Assembly: GCA_016214985.1 (NCBI GenBank) | Contig: JACRMM010000022.1 | Location: 1 to 64,000 of the forward strand | From: Deltaproteobacteria bacterium | GTDB lineage: Bacteria > Desulfobacterota > Deferrisomatia > Deferrisomatales > JACRMM01 | Length of the DNA stretch: 64,000 bases | Direction of reading: 5' to 3' | Part shown: positions 25,342 through 34,032 of the stretch, piece after piece | Numbering within the stretch: position 1 is the stretch's first letter | How the letters are laid out: every line of letters begins with the position of its first letter | Notes under the pieces: model-generated | What the model was told of the DNA's origin: nothing | Databases searched by the model: none | Seen by the model: the letters and a program-made list of their open reading frames with translations, nothing else | Program-made: the position numbers and the translations under genes

Positions 25342-25992
25342 TCACGTGAGGCCCAGGAGCTCCTTGAGCCGCTCCGCGGACGTCCCCAGCGCCGCCACGT
25401 GCAGGACGTCGCGGGCCCGGAACCGGGTGCCCGGGCTCGGGAGGAAGGTCCGGTCGGCTCGGGTCACGGCGACGACGCTGATCTCGCCGGGGAGCGTCAG
25501 CTCGCTCACCGGCTGGCCCACGAGGAGCCGGGGCACCTCGACTTCCAAGAGGTCCACCTCGCCGGTGCCGAGGCTCGTCACCGCGTGCAGCGGCGAGTAC
25601 AGGAGGACCTCGGCCATCCGGTGGATCCCCCAGGGAGCCGGGGCGACCGTCTGGAGGCCCAGTCGCCGGTAGATCTCGGCCTTGGCCGGGTCGTAGAGCC
25701 GAGCCACGACGCGGGGCACGCGGAAGAGCTGTGCCGCGGCCCGCGCGGCGACGACGTTCGTCTCGTCGCTCGCCGTGGTCGCCGCGAGCCCGTCGGCGCG
25801 CTCCACGCCCGCCTGCCGGAGCACGTCTTTGTCGAAGCCTCCCCCGAGAACCGTCGAGCCCCGAAAGCCCGGCCCCAGTCGGTCGAAGGCGGCTGCGTCG
25901 CAGTCCACCACCGTCACCGCGTGCCCGCCCTGGCCGAGGGCGTGCGCGAGCCCCGCGCCCCAGCGCCCGCACCCCACCACAATCAGTCTCAT
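25342..25992 (-). CDS. TrkA/RCK-domain potassium-channel regulator, second unit, 216 aa
   Basis: Built like its neighbour, with TrkA_N (LIVVGCGRWGAGLAHALG) and then TrkA_C near 135-210. Its Rossmann motif reads GCGRWG, a usable variant. The ATG overlaps the stop of the P-type ATPase by four bases (ATGA), so the ATPase and both RCK genes form one translationally coupled unit. This links cation pumping by the ATPase with nucleotide-responsive control of potassium flux. Confidence 0.85.
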   Translation of the reverse strand: MRLIVVGCGRWGAGLAHALGQGGHAVTVVDCDAAAFDRLGPGFRGSTVLGGGFDKDVLRQAGVERADGLAATTASDETNVVAARAAAQLFRVPRVVARLYDPAKAEIYRRLGLQTVAPAPWGIHRMAEVLLYSPLHAVTSLGTGEVDLLEVEVPRLLVGQPVSELTLPGEISVVAVTRADRTFLPSPGTRFRARDVLHVAALGTSAERLKELLGLT

Positions 25993-28802
25993 GGGTCACC
26001 TCCCGGCCGTGTTCCCCGGTTTCGGCGGAGCAGGAGTGCTTTTCGGAGCTCGTCCACGAGGGGGAGACAGGGAATCCAGGCGAGCAGAAAGAGCCAGTGC
26101 TCCCAGGACAGGGCCGCGGTGCCGAAGACTCGCTGGAGCGGGGGGATGTAGACGATGGCGGCGAGAACGGCGAGCTCGCTGGCGATGCCCACCCAGATCA
26201 GGCGGTTGGTGAAGAGGCCGATGTGGAAGAGACTCACTCGTTCGGTCCGCTGGGCGAAGAGGTTGCCGATCTGGGTCGCCACCACGGACGCGAGGGCCAG
26301 GGTCGTTGCGACCCGATACACGGCGCCGCCGGAGGGAAGGCCCCACCATCCGTGGAAGCCGCTGGCCCGGTAGGCGAAGAAGAAGGCCCCCATGGCGGCC
26401 GCGCTCTGGATCGGCCCGAGGACGAGGTAGGCTCGGACCAGGACCCCGGGCGTGATCGCATGCTCTGCGAGGTTGCGCGGCGGCCGATCCATCAAGCCCG
26501 GCTCCGGTGGCTCGACACCCAACGCCAGTGCGGGGACGAGGTCGGTGCCGAGATCGATCGAGAGGATCTGCATGACCGTGAGGGCCAGCGGGATCTTCCC
26601 GCCGGTGAGCACGTACACGATGAAGGGCACGGCCTCCGGCGTGTTGCTGGTGAAGATGTAGGTGATGAACTTCCGAATGTTCGCATACACCGCGCGCCCT
26701 TCCTCTACGGCGTTCACGATGGAGGCGAAGTTGTCGTCCGCGAGGACGAGGTCGGCGGCTTCCTTGGCCACGTCGGTGCCGGACAGGCCCATGGCCACCC
26801 CGATGTCGGCCTGACGGAGCGCGGGAGCATCGTTGACGCCGTCGCCCGTCACGGCGACCACGTGCCCCAGGCGCTGCAGGGCCGCCACCACGCGGAGCTT
26901 CTGCTCAGGGGTCGTGCGCGCGAAGAGCACCTCGGAGCCAAGGGCTTCGTCCAGGGTGTCGTCGGAGAGGGTGTCGAGCTCGGGCCCGGCGACGACCCGA
27001 ACCTCACCCCCTCCCACGATCCCGATGCGCCGGGCGACACTCTCGGCCGTGAGGCCGTAGTCTCCGGTGATCATGACCACGCGGATCCCGGCGCGCCGGC
27101 ATCGCGCCACGGCGTCGCTCACCTCGGGCCGGGGCGGATCCATCATGGCCGCAAGGCCCAACAGCGTGAGCTCCTGCTCCACCTCCTCCGCGAATCGAGC
27201 GCCGTCCCTCGCCTGGGCCTCGGCTTCGGGAAGAAGACGGCCGGCCACGGCCAGCACCCGAAGCCCGTGGCGGGCAAAGTCATCGGTAGCGGCGGCCGCC
27301 GAGAGGCGAAGCTCGGCGGTCATCGGGATCTCGCCGCCGTCTCGGCGCACCCGGGTGCAGAGCTCCAACACCTCCCGGGGCGCGCCCTTCACGCAGGCCC
27401 GCAGGGGGCCCGTCGGGTCCCGGTGAATCGTGGTCATGCGCTTGCGCCGCGAATCGAAGGGAATCTCACGGACGCGAGGAGCGGTTCGCGCGAGGTGCTC
27501 CAGGTCGATGCCGGCCTTGCGGGCGGCTACGAGCAGGGCGGCCTCGGTGGGGTCCCCTACGACCGTCCAGCGGGGCGTCTCCGGCTCGGGCGCCAGCAGG
27601 CGCGCGTTGGCGCAGAGGGCCGCGGCGCCGAGCAGGAGCCTGAGGTCGCCGTCTCCGGGTGAAACCGCCGTGCCCTGCTCGCAGATCCGGCCGACCGGAG
27701 CGTAGCCGACCCCTTCCACGTCGAGGGTGCGTCCGGGGAGCCAGAGCTCACGGACGGTCATTTCGTTCTGAGTGAGGGTGCCGGTCTTGTCGGTGCAGAT
27801 GACACTCGTGCAGCCGAGGGTCTCTACGGCCGAGAGCTTCTTCACCAGGGCGTTTCGACGGGCCATGCGCTGGACGCCCATGGCCAGGGCGAGGGTCACG
27901 GTGGGCAGGAGGCCCTCCGGCACGAACGCCACGATCATGCCGAGGGCGAAGAGAAAGCCCTCGGAGAGGTCGATGCCGACCTGGATCACTGCCAAGGCGA
28001 AGAACGAGAGCCCCACGCTCACCGCGACTGCGCTGACCACGCGGGTGACGTGCTGCATCTCCTTCTGAAGAGGGCTTGGCGCCTCGGGCAGGGCTTGGGT
28101 GAGGCGGGCGATCTGACCGAACACGGTCGCCATGCCGGTGGCGAAGACCACCGCGCGCCCCGTGCCCGACGCCACCATGGTGCCCGCCAGGACGAGGCAC
28201 GGGACGGAGGCCTGGGAGGTCGAGTCATCGGGGAACGGGTCGGCGGCCTTCCTCGCGGGGTGGGCCTCCCCGGTCAGGGTCGATTGGTCGACCCGCAGCT
28301 CCGCCTCGGCGATCACCCTCGCGTCGGCCGAGATGCGGTCTCCTTCGGACAGGATCACGACATCACCGGGAACCACCTGCTCCGCCGGCACGCGACCCTC
28401 CTGGCCGCCCCGGAGGACTCGGGCCTGCTGGGGCAGCACCTGCCGGAGCGCCTCCACGGCCTTCCCGGCGCGAAACTCCTGCCAGAAGCTGAAGACCCCG
28501 TTGATGACGTTCACCAGCCAGATGGCAATGCCGAGCTCGGGCATGCGGGCGGCGAAGCCCACGAGCCCTCCAACCCAGAGGAGACACGCCATCAGGTGTG
28601 TGAAATTGGCGGCGAAACGCCGCAACAGGGGCTCAGCCCGGATTCGGGCGATGGCGTTGGGTCCGAAGCGTGCCAGCCGCTCGTCGGCTTCGAGCGACGT
28701 CAGCCCTCCGGGGCGGGTGCCCAGGGCGGTGAGGATCTCCGGGATGGACAGAGTGTGGGCGCTCGCCCCCGCCATCGGTGCGAGTGAGCCGGGTGTGTCC
28801 AT
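25989..28802 (-). CDS. P2-type cation-transporting ATPase, 937 aa
   Basis: An inner-membrane P-type ATPase with the full set of domains. There is an N-terminal cation-ATPase domain, an actuator TGEAHP motif near 165, the phosphorylation motif ICTDKTGTLTQNEMTV near 340 and the hinge GDGVNDAPALRQADIG near 625, with about ten membrane segments. The fourth membrane helix carries VPEGLLPTVT. That is the pattern of eukaryotic Na,K-ATPases (PEGLLATVT) and differs from the PEGLPAV of calcium pumps, so Na+/K+ or other monovalent transport is possible; this is inference. The ATG at 28802 has GGGAGG upstream. It leads an operon with two RCK regulators. Confidence 0.88.
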   Translation of the reverse strand: MDTPGSLAPMAGASAHTLSIPEILTALGTRPGGLTSLEADERLARFGPNAIARIRAEPLLRRFAANFTHLMACLLWVGGLVGFAARMPELGIAIWLVNVINGVFSFWQEFRAGKAVEALRQVLPQQARVLRGGQEGRVPAEQVVPGDVVILSEGDRISADARVIAEAELRVDQSTLTGEAHPARKAADPFPDDSTSQASVPCLVLAGTMVASGTGRAVVFATGMATVFGQIARLTQALPEAPSPLQKEMQHVTRVVSAVAVSVGLSFFALAVIQVGIDLSEGFLFALGMIVAFVPEGLLPTVTLALAMGVQRMARRNALVKKLSAVETLGCTSVICTDKTGTLTQNEMTVRELWLPGRTLDVEGVGYAPVGRICEQGTAVSPGDGDLRLLLGAAALCANARLLAPEPETPRWTVVGDPTEAALLVAARKAGIDLEHLARTAPRVREIPFDSRRKRMTTIHRDPTGPLRACVKGAPREVLELCTRVRRDGGEIPMTAELRLSAAAATDDFARHGLRVLAVAGRLLPEAEAQARDGARFAEEVEQELTLLGLAAMMDPPRPEVSDAVARCRRAGIRVVMITGDYGLTAESVARRIGIVGGGEVRVVAGPELDTLSDDTLDEALGSEVLFARTTPEQKLRVVAALQRLGHVVAVTGDGVNDAPALRQADIGVAMGLSGTDVAKEAADLVLADDNFASIVNAVEEGRAVYANIRKFITYIFTSNTPEAVPFIVYVLTGGKIPLALTVMQILSIDLGTDLVPALALGVEPPEPGLMDRPPRNLAEHAITPGVLVRAYLVLGPIQSAAAMGAFFFAYRASGFHGWWGLPSGGAVYRVATTLALASVVATQIGNLFAQRTERVSLFHIGLFTNRLIWVGIASELAVLAAIVYIPPLQRVFGTAALSWEHWLFLLAWIPCLPLVDELRKALLLRRNRGTRPGGDP

Positions 28803-28905
28803 GGGACCTCCCAGCGGACGGTCTGCCCGTGCATAGCACCGGCGCCGGGAGGCGTCAAACGCGCGCAGGTCTGCCGCAGGAGGGCTGACAGGGGACGCGG
28901 ACCGT

Positions 28906-29230
28906 CTACCCGCGGAGAGCCTCGATGGGGTCGAGAAGGGAGGCCCGCTGGGCAGGGTAGACGCCGAAGAAGATGCCGATCGCGCCGGCAAAGCCGAACG
29001 CGACCGCGATCGCGTCGGGCCAAACCCGCAGGGGCCACCCCGAAGCGAACGCGATGCCGAGGGATCCTGCGATCCCCAAGCCGACCCCGATTACCCCTCC
29101 GATCACCAAAAAGGGTCAGGAATTCCGGCAGGAACTGGACGAGAATATCGCGGCCGCATGCCCCGACCGCCAGCCGGATCCCCATCTCCCGCGTCCGCTC
29201 CGGTTTCGCGGAGCGAACCTCCTGCACAGA
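28906..29230 (-). pseudogene. MacB/FtsX-type ABC transporter permease, C-terminal remnant with frameshift
   Basis: Only the last 105 or so residues remain. One frame gives ERTREMGIRLAVGA followed by [13 protein letters not shown], and the next frame continues [38 protein letters not shown] and [17 protein letters not shown], matching the MacB C-terminus. The frames join at a run of five A/T bases (29108-29112), where removing one base restores a continuous match. The upstream part is gone and is replaced by the DUF5666 gene 30 bases away. It is a decayed fragment. Confidence 0.8.
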
Positions 29231-29258
29231 GAGGGATGCCGGAGGGCGTGGGAGACAG

Positions 29259-30785
29259 TCAGTGGTGCCCGCCCTCGTGTCCCATCTCCTGCTCGTAGTT
29301 GTACCGGTAGGCCGAGCCTCTTTCCATCTCGTGGTCGAATTCATGTTCCAGTTGGAGCGAAAGCTCCTGAGCGAGCAGAACTCCGCTCGGATCCAAGGCA
29401 CCCTTGACCGTAACGAGATCGCTTCCCGACGCCAGGGCGGCGAAGAACTCGGTCGACGTCCAGGAGCCCTCGTGTCCTCCGCGGAAGAGCGAGGCGCCGG
29501 TGGCGTCGACCGTGATACCCAGGATGTCTAGAGTCGGTGCTGCGGCGGAGCCGGGAGTGATCGGGCCCTGCAGGCGCACCGACGTCGGGTCCGACGGCAC
29601 CGGCCGCCGCTCCAGCTTGGCAGCGGTCACGACGCCCGATCCGACAGACGCGCGAACGCTCACGCGATCCCCCACCGCCAGGTCGTCGAGGGTAAACGGG
29701 CTCAGGCCGTTCTTCCGGTCGAGGAGAAGCGTCGAGGCGTTCACCGTCACGGTGATGCCTGGCGCCGAACCAAGCAATTGGACCGTCCCCACCACGGGGT
29801 CCACGGCTGCGACGTCGGCGTCGATCTTCACGTTTCGCGCGAGGCGAAGGCAGATCCGGTCTGCCACCAGCACCCCCTGGGCGTCGAGCGCGCCCGCAAC
29901 GTCGAGGCACACGTCGAGGGCGAGGTCGCTCGCGGCGCCGTTCCTGAACTGGGTCTGTGCCATGGTCGCGACCGGTTGCCCGTTCACGTCGAAGTTCGTC
30001 GCGGAGGCGAAACGGGTGATAATACCTTCAAGTTCCGCGTCCGTACCCTCGTGTCCCACCAGGGTCTCATCCTCTGCCTCGACCCGGGAGGCGACGAGAA
30101 CGCTCCCCGCCGCCACGGGCCGGGTGCCGTGCACCTCGACGACGAGGTCGTTGGCCAGCGTGAGCCCGGGGGCGAGCGTTGCCGCGTTGTAGTCAACGGT
30201 CTGGCCGCCGATCGTGAACGTCTTCGTCATCGGATCGAGGTCTCGAATCGGTCCCTTGATCGCGATCCTTCTCGTTGCCAATGCCTCGAACTGAGCTGCC
30301 TCGAACTCCACGAACCTCGCCAAGAGGGTCCCGTCGGCCTGCCGGAACCCGCTGACTTCGACGATGTTCCCGACGGTGAGATCGGCGGCCGTCACGTCTT
30401 CGAAGACGGTGAGGTCGTCGAGCATTACGGTCTGGCCCAGCACCGTCAAAGTTCCTCCCCTCAGGTCGATGAACTCTACCGCGCCCTCGAGATCGCCGAC
30501 GAACGAAATTTCCGCCGCGGTCATCGTTCCCTGGTTGTCGACCGAGCCCTTGACGTGGACGACCATGCCGGGCTTGAGAGCTCGCATCCCGGCAGCGGAG
30601 CCCCCGTCCACCCAAACCGCGGTGGTCGGCGTCGTCTGGATCGGCGTTCCGCTCACGGCGAACGAGCCGCGAACGGCGGTTACAACGCCCTGTTTCTCGG
30701 CCTGCCTCGAAACCGGGGTCACCGTCCCCCCGCCTCCGCCGCCCCCGCACCCGACGAGCGTCGCAGCGCTCAGGAGCATCACCAT
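29259..30785 (-). CDS. DUF5666-repeat lipoprotein, 508 aa
   Basis: A predicted exported lipoprotein. A short hydrophobic stretch ends in a lipobox-like LVGCGGGGGG, followed by several repeats of a beta-rich DUF5666-type unit (patterns such as VHVKGSVDNQGTMTAAEI, VEVSGFRQADGTLLARFVEF, LVTVKGALDPSGVLLAQEL). The C-terminus is rich in His and Glu (HEFDHEMERG, MGHEGGHH) and might bind metal. The start is uncertain. The ATG used here lacks a nearby ribosome site and gives a signal peptide without positive charge, while a perfect AAGGAGG lies 34 bases upstream in the same open frame but is followed by GAG and not a start codon. The function of the family is not known. Confidence 0.72.
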   Translation of the reverse strand: MVMLLSAATLVGCGGGGGGGTVTPVSRQAEKQGVVTAVRGSFAVSGTPIQTTPTTAVWVDGGSAAGMRALKPGMVVHVKGSVDNQGTMTAAEISFVGDLEGAVEFIDLRGGTLTVLGQTVMLDDLTVFEDVTAADLTVGNIVEVSGFRQADGTLLARFVEFEAAQFEALATRRIAIKGPIRDLDPMTKTFTIGGQTVDYNAATLAPGLTLANDLVVEVHGTRPVAAGSVLVASRVEAEDETLVGHEGTDAELEGIITRFASATNFDVNGQPVATMAQTQFRNGAASDLALDVCLDVAGALDAQGVLVADRICLRLARNVKIDADVAAVDPVVGTVQLLGSAPGITVTVNASTLLLDRKNGLSPFTLDDLAVGDRVSVRASVGSGVVTAAKLERRPVPSDPTSVRLQGPITPGSAAAPTLDILGITVDATGASLFRGGHEGSWTSTEFFAALASGSDLVTVKGALDPSGVLLAQELSLQLEHEFDHEMERGSAYRYNYEQEMGHEGGHH

Positions 30786-31384
30786 GACTCCGATCTGACC
30801 CTTGACTCCCTCGTTTGTTCCTCCTTATGGCGTTAAGGTGCTGCAGGCGAAGGGGCGTGGAGGTGCCTGACCCGCCGCCGCCTGCCCGCAGTCGAGCGAA
30901 GGCCCGCCGCGCTTTCCACTGCAAGCGGCGGACCCGGTTCTGGAGCCGACGGAGGGACGGTCCTCGGCCTGCGACCGGATCACCATCGGTCTCTCTCCAC
31001 GGGGCACTCCGACCGCGCCCCCCTGGGAATGCTTCGTGGCCAGCGGGGCGGAGGGTTTTGCTCCCGGCCGGCTCCGATGACGCCGGCCCCCTGGGTCTAG
31101 ACGGTGCTCGAGAGAGCGGTGGAGGCCGCCCCACGGGCCCGTCGCCCCCCCTTTGTCTTCTCTCGCCGACACCCCCAGGGAACTCCGCGTGGTTGTTGGC
31201 GTTGCGCAAGCCTCGAGGGTCCTGCCTGCCCATGGGTGTCGCTCTTCCGAGACGCCGAAGAGCGTCCGAAGCTCAGGTGCCGACCGCACTGCGTCGAACT
31301 CCCGCGCACCCGAAACGGCGTCCGATGGTAACCTGCGGGAACCAAGCCGGTTGGGTGGGCGTTGGCCGGCAACGGAGGGTGGTC
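30786..31384. other. 599-base divergent intergenic region with no supported gene
   Basis: It lies between the DUF5666 gene (minus) and the DUF2127 gene (plus). Open frames cross it on both strands, but they have low-complexity Arg/Pro/Gly translations and no ribosome sites, so I call none. The AAGGAGG at 30819-30825 (minus strand) belongs to the DUF5666 gene. No clear promoter or repeat is visible. Confidence 0.5.
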
Positions 31385-31888
31385 TTGCACAAACCAGAGC
31401 GGTTCAACCTCCAGTCCCTCGCCCACGTCGGATTCGAAGTCGGCGTCCTGCTCAAGGGCCTGAACGGCGTGGTGGAGGTCCTCGGGGGGATGCTGCTCTT
31501 TGTGATGAATCCGCGGACGATCCGTCAGACCCTCCTGCTCCTGACTCACGAAGAGCTCCTGGAGGACCCGGGCGATCTGGTCGGCCGCCTTCTGCTGAGG
31601 CTCGCGGAACAGCTGACGGTCAGCACGCAGGTCTTTGCCGGCTTCTATCTGGTTTCCCACGGTGTAATCAAGGTGCTCCTGATCGCGGCCCTGCTGCGCC
31701 GGAAGCTCTGGGCCTACCCTGCGGCGATCGTGGTCTTCGCTCTCTTCGGAGCCTACCAGATGTACCGCTACGCGGTTCACCCTTCGGCTGTGATGATCGT
31801 CTTGACTGTCGTCGACCTGGCCGTGATGGTCCTCACCTGGGTAGAGTATCTGCGGTTGAGACCCCTTCCGCCCGTTGCCGAGCCCTAA
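31385..31888 (+). CDS. DUF2127-family small membrane protein, 167 aa
   Basis: An integral membrane protein with about four hydrophobic helices: FEVGVLLKGLNGVVEVLGGM, FAGFYLVSHGVIKVLLIAALL, AAIVVFALFGAYQMYRYA and VLTVVDLAVMVLTWVEYL. Motifs of the DUF2127 family are visible (LKGLNGVVEVLGG, YLVSHGVIKVLL). I chose the TTG at 31385 because GGAGG lies 7 bases before it; an ATG 20 codons earlier has no ribosome site. The stop overlaps the convergent neighbour by three bases. The family has no established function. Confidence 0.8.
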   Translation: MHKPERFNLQSLAHVGFEVGVLLKGLNGVVEVLGGMLLFVMNPRTIRQTLLLLTHEELLEDPGDLVGRLLLRLAEQLTVSTQVFAGFYLVSHGVIKVLLIAALLRRKLWAYPAAIVVFALFGAYQMYRYAVHPSAVMIVLTVVDLAVMVLTWVEYLRLRPLPPVAEP

Positions 31889-32556
31889 TGGGGTGCACTA
31901 TTGAACGCTGCGACAGCCGTTGCCAGCTCCTTCGTGGCCGCTTCCAGCTCCGAAGCCTGCACCGTCTTCCCCTCCTCGAGCGCGACCGCGACCCGGTGAG
32001 CCGTTTGGGCTGCCGTCGTATCGACCCGGCTCGTCGGCCCGCGCCACGTGAGACCGTCGGTCAGTTGGTCGGCCGCGGCTTCCAGGTCGATCGCTGCTGA
32101 GCGGGGCTGACCGCTCTTGATCGCAGCCGCGACCCTGGCGAGGTGGTGGGAAGCAAGCGTGCCGTGCGCCCGGGCGGCAGCGACGGCGAGCTCCGGCAAC
32201 GAGGAGGTTCCGTCCCCGACGTCCTTCGCCAGGGCGCGCACGGAGACCGCGATACCTCGGACCTCGGCGGCGGCGTCCTCCGGATCGCGGGCGGCCTCCA
32301 GCCGGATGATCGCCGCCGCGGTTCGCAGGGCTCGAGCGGCGCCCGGGAGATCCTTGCGCAGGATAAAGTCACGCGCCTCTCGAAAGTGGTGCTCCGGCTC
32401 GGTTTCCAGGGCTCTGGAAAGGTCCTCGTCGAGGAAGACCCATCCGCCCTGGCGCTGCGGAAGAGCCTTGGTCTCCGCATGGACGGGCACGGCCAGGACC
32501 CCCCAGAGGCCGATGCTGAGGACTGCCGCTCGGAAGACTCTGCATTGCGTGGTCAC
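31885..32556 (-). CDS. Exported alpha-helical protein of unknown function (YfdX-like), 223 aa
   Basis: It carries an N-terminal signal peptide (VLSIGLWGVLAVPVHAET, cleavage after A-H-A) and then an almost wholly helical, alanine-rich chain with heptad-like spacing (AARALRTAAAIIRLEAARD, SHHLARVAAAIKSGQPRSAA). The build resembles the YfdX family of periplasmic or stress proteins, but I see no diagnostic motif and hold this loosely. It is the last of three minus-strand genes after a Spy-like gene and an unknown gene, with gaps of 35 and 21 bases, so they probably form one envelope-stress operon. Confidence 0.6.
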   Translation of the reverse strand: MTTQCRVFRAAVLSIGLWGVLAVPVHAETKALPQRQGGWVFLDEDLSRALETEPEHHFREARDFILRKDLPGAARALRTAAAIIRLEAARDPEDAAAEVRGIAVSVRALAKDVGDGTSSLPELAVAAARAHGTLASHHLARVAAAIKSGQPRSAAIDLEAAADQLTDGLTWRGPTSRVDTTAAQTAHRVAVALEEGKTVQASELEAATKELATAVAAFNSAPH

Positions 32557-32577
32557 GGTCCACCCTCCTGTTCCGTC

Positions 32578-33060
32578 TCAAGGGGCGCGATCCTGCTCAC
32601 CCCTCCCAACTCGGGAGATCGTAGCGCGCCTCAGGAGGAGCGGAAGGGGCCGGTCGGCCGACTCGACGGCGGAGCCACGTGGCCCTTGAAACCTCTCCGG
32701 GCCTGTACCGTGGAGGTCGTCATAGGTGGACACGAGGCCCCGCATCCACCCCGTGTCGACCCCCGGCACGTGGCGCGACAGCCACTGCACGGCCTCCCGA
32801 GCGCGACCGATGACGTCGAAAGAGCCGTCGGCGAGCTCTCGAGCGGCGCGGTTGTGTTCGGAGAATAGCGGCGTTCGAATGCCCACGCCGTCCGAGGCGA
32901 AGGCCACGACGTATCCCTTCTCGGCCAGACGTCCTGCACCCAGGGCGACCTGCGCCTCGAAGGTGCCGACGAAGCCCCCCGTCACGACCTCCTGCAAGCC
33001 GAGATAGTAGGCCGCGTTCCACTCCTGGCGCGGCGAGTCGCCGCAGCGCTCCACTGGCAT
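32578..33060 (-). CDS. Hypothetical protein, 160 aa
   Basis: I do not recognise this protein. It has no signal peptide and one mildly hydrophobic stretch near residue 30 (EVVTGGFVGTFEAQVALGAG); the C-terminus is arginine-rich. The gene is credible because AGGAGG stands 6 bases before the ATG and it fits tightly between a Spy-like gene and a signal-peptide gene on the same strand. The codon pattern is like that of its neighbours. An envelope or stress role is suggested only by position. Confidence 0.6.
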   Translation of the reverse strand: MPVERCGDSPRQEWNAAYYLGLQEVVTGGFVGTFEAQVALGAGRLAEKGYVVAFASDGVGIRTPLFSEHNRAARELADGSFDVIGRAREAVQWLSRHVPGVDTGWMRGLVSTYDDLHGTGPERFQGPRGSAVESADRPLPLLLRRATISRVGRGEQDRAP

Positions 33061-33095
33061 GGCCGTCCTCCTGGGCGCGTGGTTGGCCGCCCGAG

Positions 33096-33590
33096 CTAGA
33101 GCTCGGCTCCGAACTCTGCGCCGCCCCGCCTCCGGCCTCCCTCCCTCACGAGGGGCTGCAAACTCTTCAGCAGGTTCTGTTGATCCGGCGTCAGGACGGC
33201 CAGCAGCTTGCTCCGGACGCGGGCTCGCTCCACCGTCAGCTCGGTCTGCGCCTGGGCCTTCTTCTGGGCGAGGGCGCGGACTGCATTCTCGTCGAACGTG
33301 CCGCTCTCCGCAGCGGTTCGAAGATCGCGCCGAGCCTCCTTGAGGGTCTGGAACTGCCGCGTCATCACCGGGCGCTCGGCCTCGAAGATCCCCTCCACCT
33401 GTGCCTCCTGATCGTCGGTCAGCTTCAAGACAGTGGCCCAGCGGTCGAGCCGGTGTCCCCGAAGGTCCCCACGCTCGCCGGCGGTGTCTGACGGATCCGC
33501 ACCCTTCTTCTGGCACCAGGAAGCCGCGGCGATTCCGGTGGATGCGGTCAGCGCGAGGGCCACGGCAACGGGCACGATTCGCTTCTTCAC
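33096..33590 (-). CDS. Spy/CpxP-like LTXXQ-family periplasmic protein, 164 aa
   Basis: A predicted periplasmic helical chaperone or metal-stress sensor. It has a signal peptide (KKRIVPVAVALALTASTGIAAASW) and two LTxxQ-type motifs, LTDDQEAQV near residue 57 and LTPDQQNLL near 133, separated by helices rich in Glu, Arg and Gln. Both features define the Spy/CpxP superfamily. The GTG start has AAAGGAG 8 bases upstream. It leads a three-gene unit. In other bacteria such genes answer to CpxRA; a CpxRA-like pair lies 5 kb away in this window, so a link is possible but unproven. Confidence 0.8.
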   Translation of the reverse strand: MKKRIVPVAVALALTASTGIAAASWCQKKGADPSDTAGERGDLRGHRLDRWATVLKLTDDQEAQVEGIFEAERPVMTRQFQTLKEARRDLRTAAESGTFDENAVRALAQKKAQAQTELTVERARVRSKLLAVLTPDQQNLLKSLQPLVREGGRRRGGAEFGAEL

Positions 33591-34032
33591 GGTGAACTCT
33601 CCTTTCGTTGGGACGCCCGGGATGGGAGTCCTGACTTCGGATGGAGCTACGATAGCCTCTGCCGCCTTAAGCGTCTGTGAAGAGTTGGAACGAGAAGGGT
33701 AAAACTGTCAGATTAGGGCTTTACTAATCTGGGCCCATTGGTCCAAGACGCAGGCGATACGGTGCGATCTCTTCTGCGACGGTCTTCACTCCAATTGCGT
33801 ATAGGCTCAGCAACTGACAAGTTGAGTCGACCCTCCCATCCTTGCTGCAGGTTGATGTGGCACCGTGGGTAAGCCCAGGACTGGTCGTGTCGAAGGCGGG
33901 AGGTCAGGGGCTTGAATCCAAGAGTCATGGGCGCTCCCTGGTTTTCTTCCGCGCTGCCTTTCTCGGCTTCCCTGGCGTCCTATCTCTGCCCTGCTACGCT
34001 CCTCCGGTGCTCACTCGCAGGGCGGAGGACCC
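33591..34032. other. Divergent intergenic region before the MgtA-like gene
   Basis: No gene is supported. An inverted repeat CAGATTAG-N7-CTAATCTG (33709-33731) sits in DNA of lower GC than its surroundings and could be an operator or a hairpin. The stretch near 33895-33930 has a faint tRNA T-arm look (GGGGCTTGAATCC) but no cloverleaf. Confidence 0.45.
33709..33731. repeat. Inverted repeat, 8-bp arms, in the MgtA/Spy divergent region
   Basis: CAGATTAG (33709-33716) and CTAATCTG (33724-33731) flank a 7-base loop. The site is AT-rich against a GC-rich background and is about 120 bases upstream of the Spy-like gene. A regulator-binding site is the simplest reading. Confidence 0.45.

Noticed and set aside
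30825-31289. A 154-codon gene in the DUF5666/DUF2127 divergent region
   Set aside because: Low-complexity translation, no ribosome site and no recognisable motif.
33895-33930. A tRNA gene or attachment site
   Set aside because: Only a T-arm-like GGGGCTTGAATCC is seen; no acceptor stem or anticodon arm can be paired.
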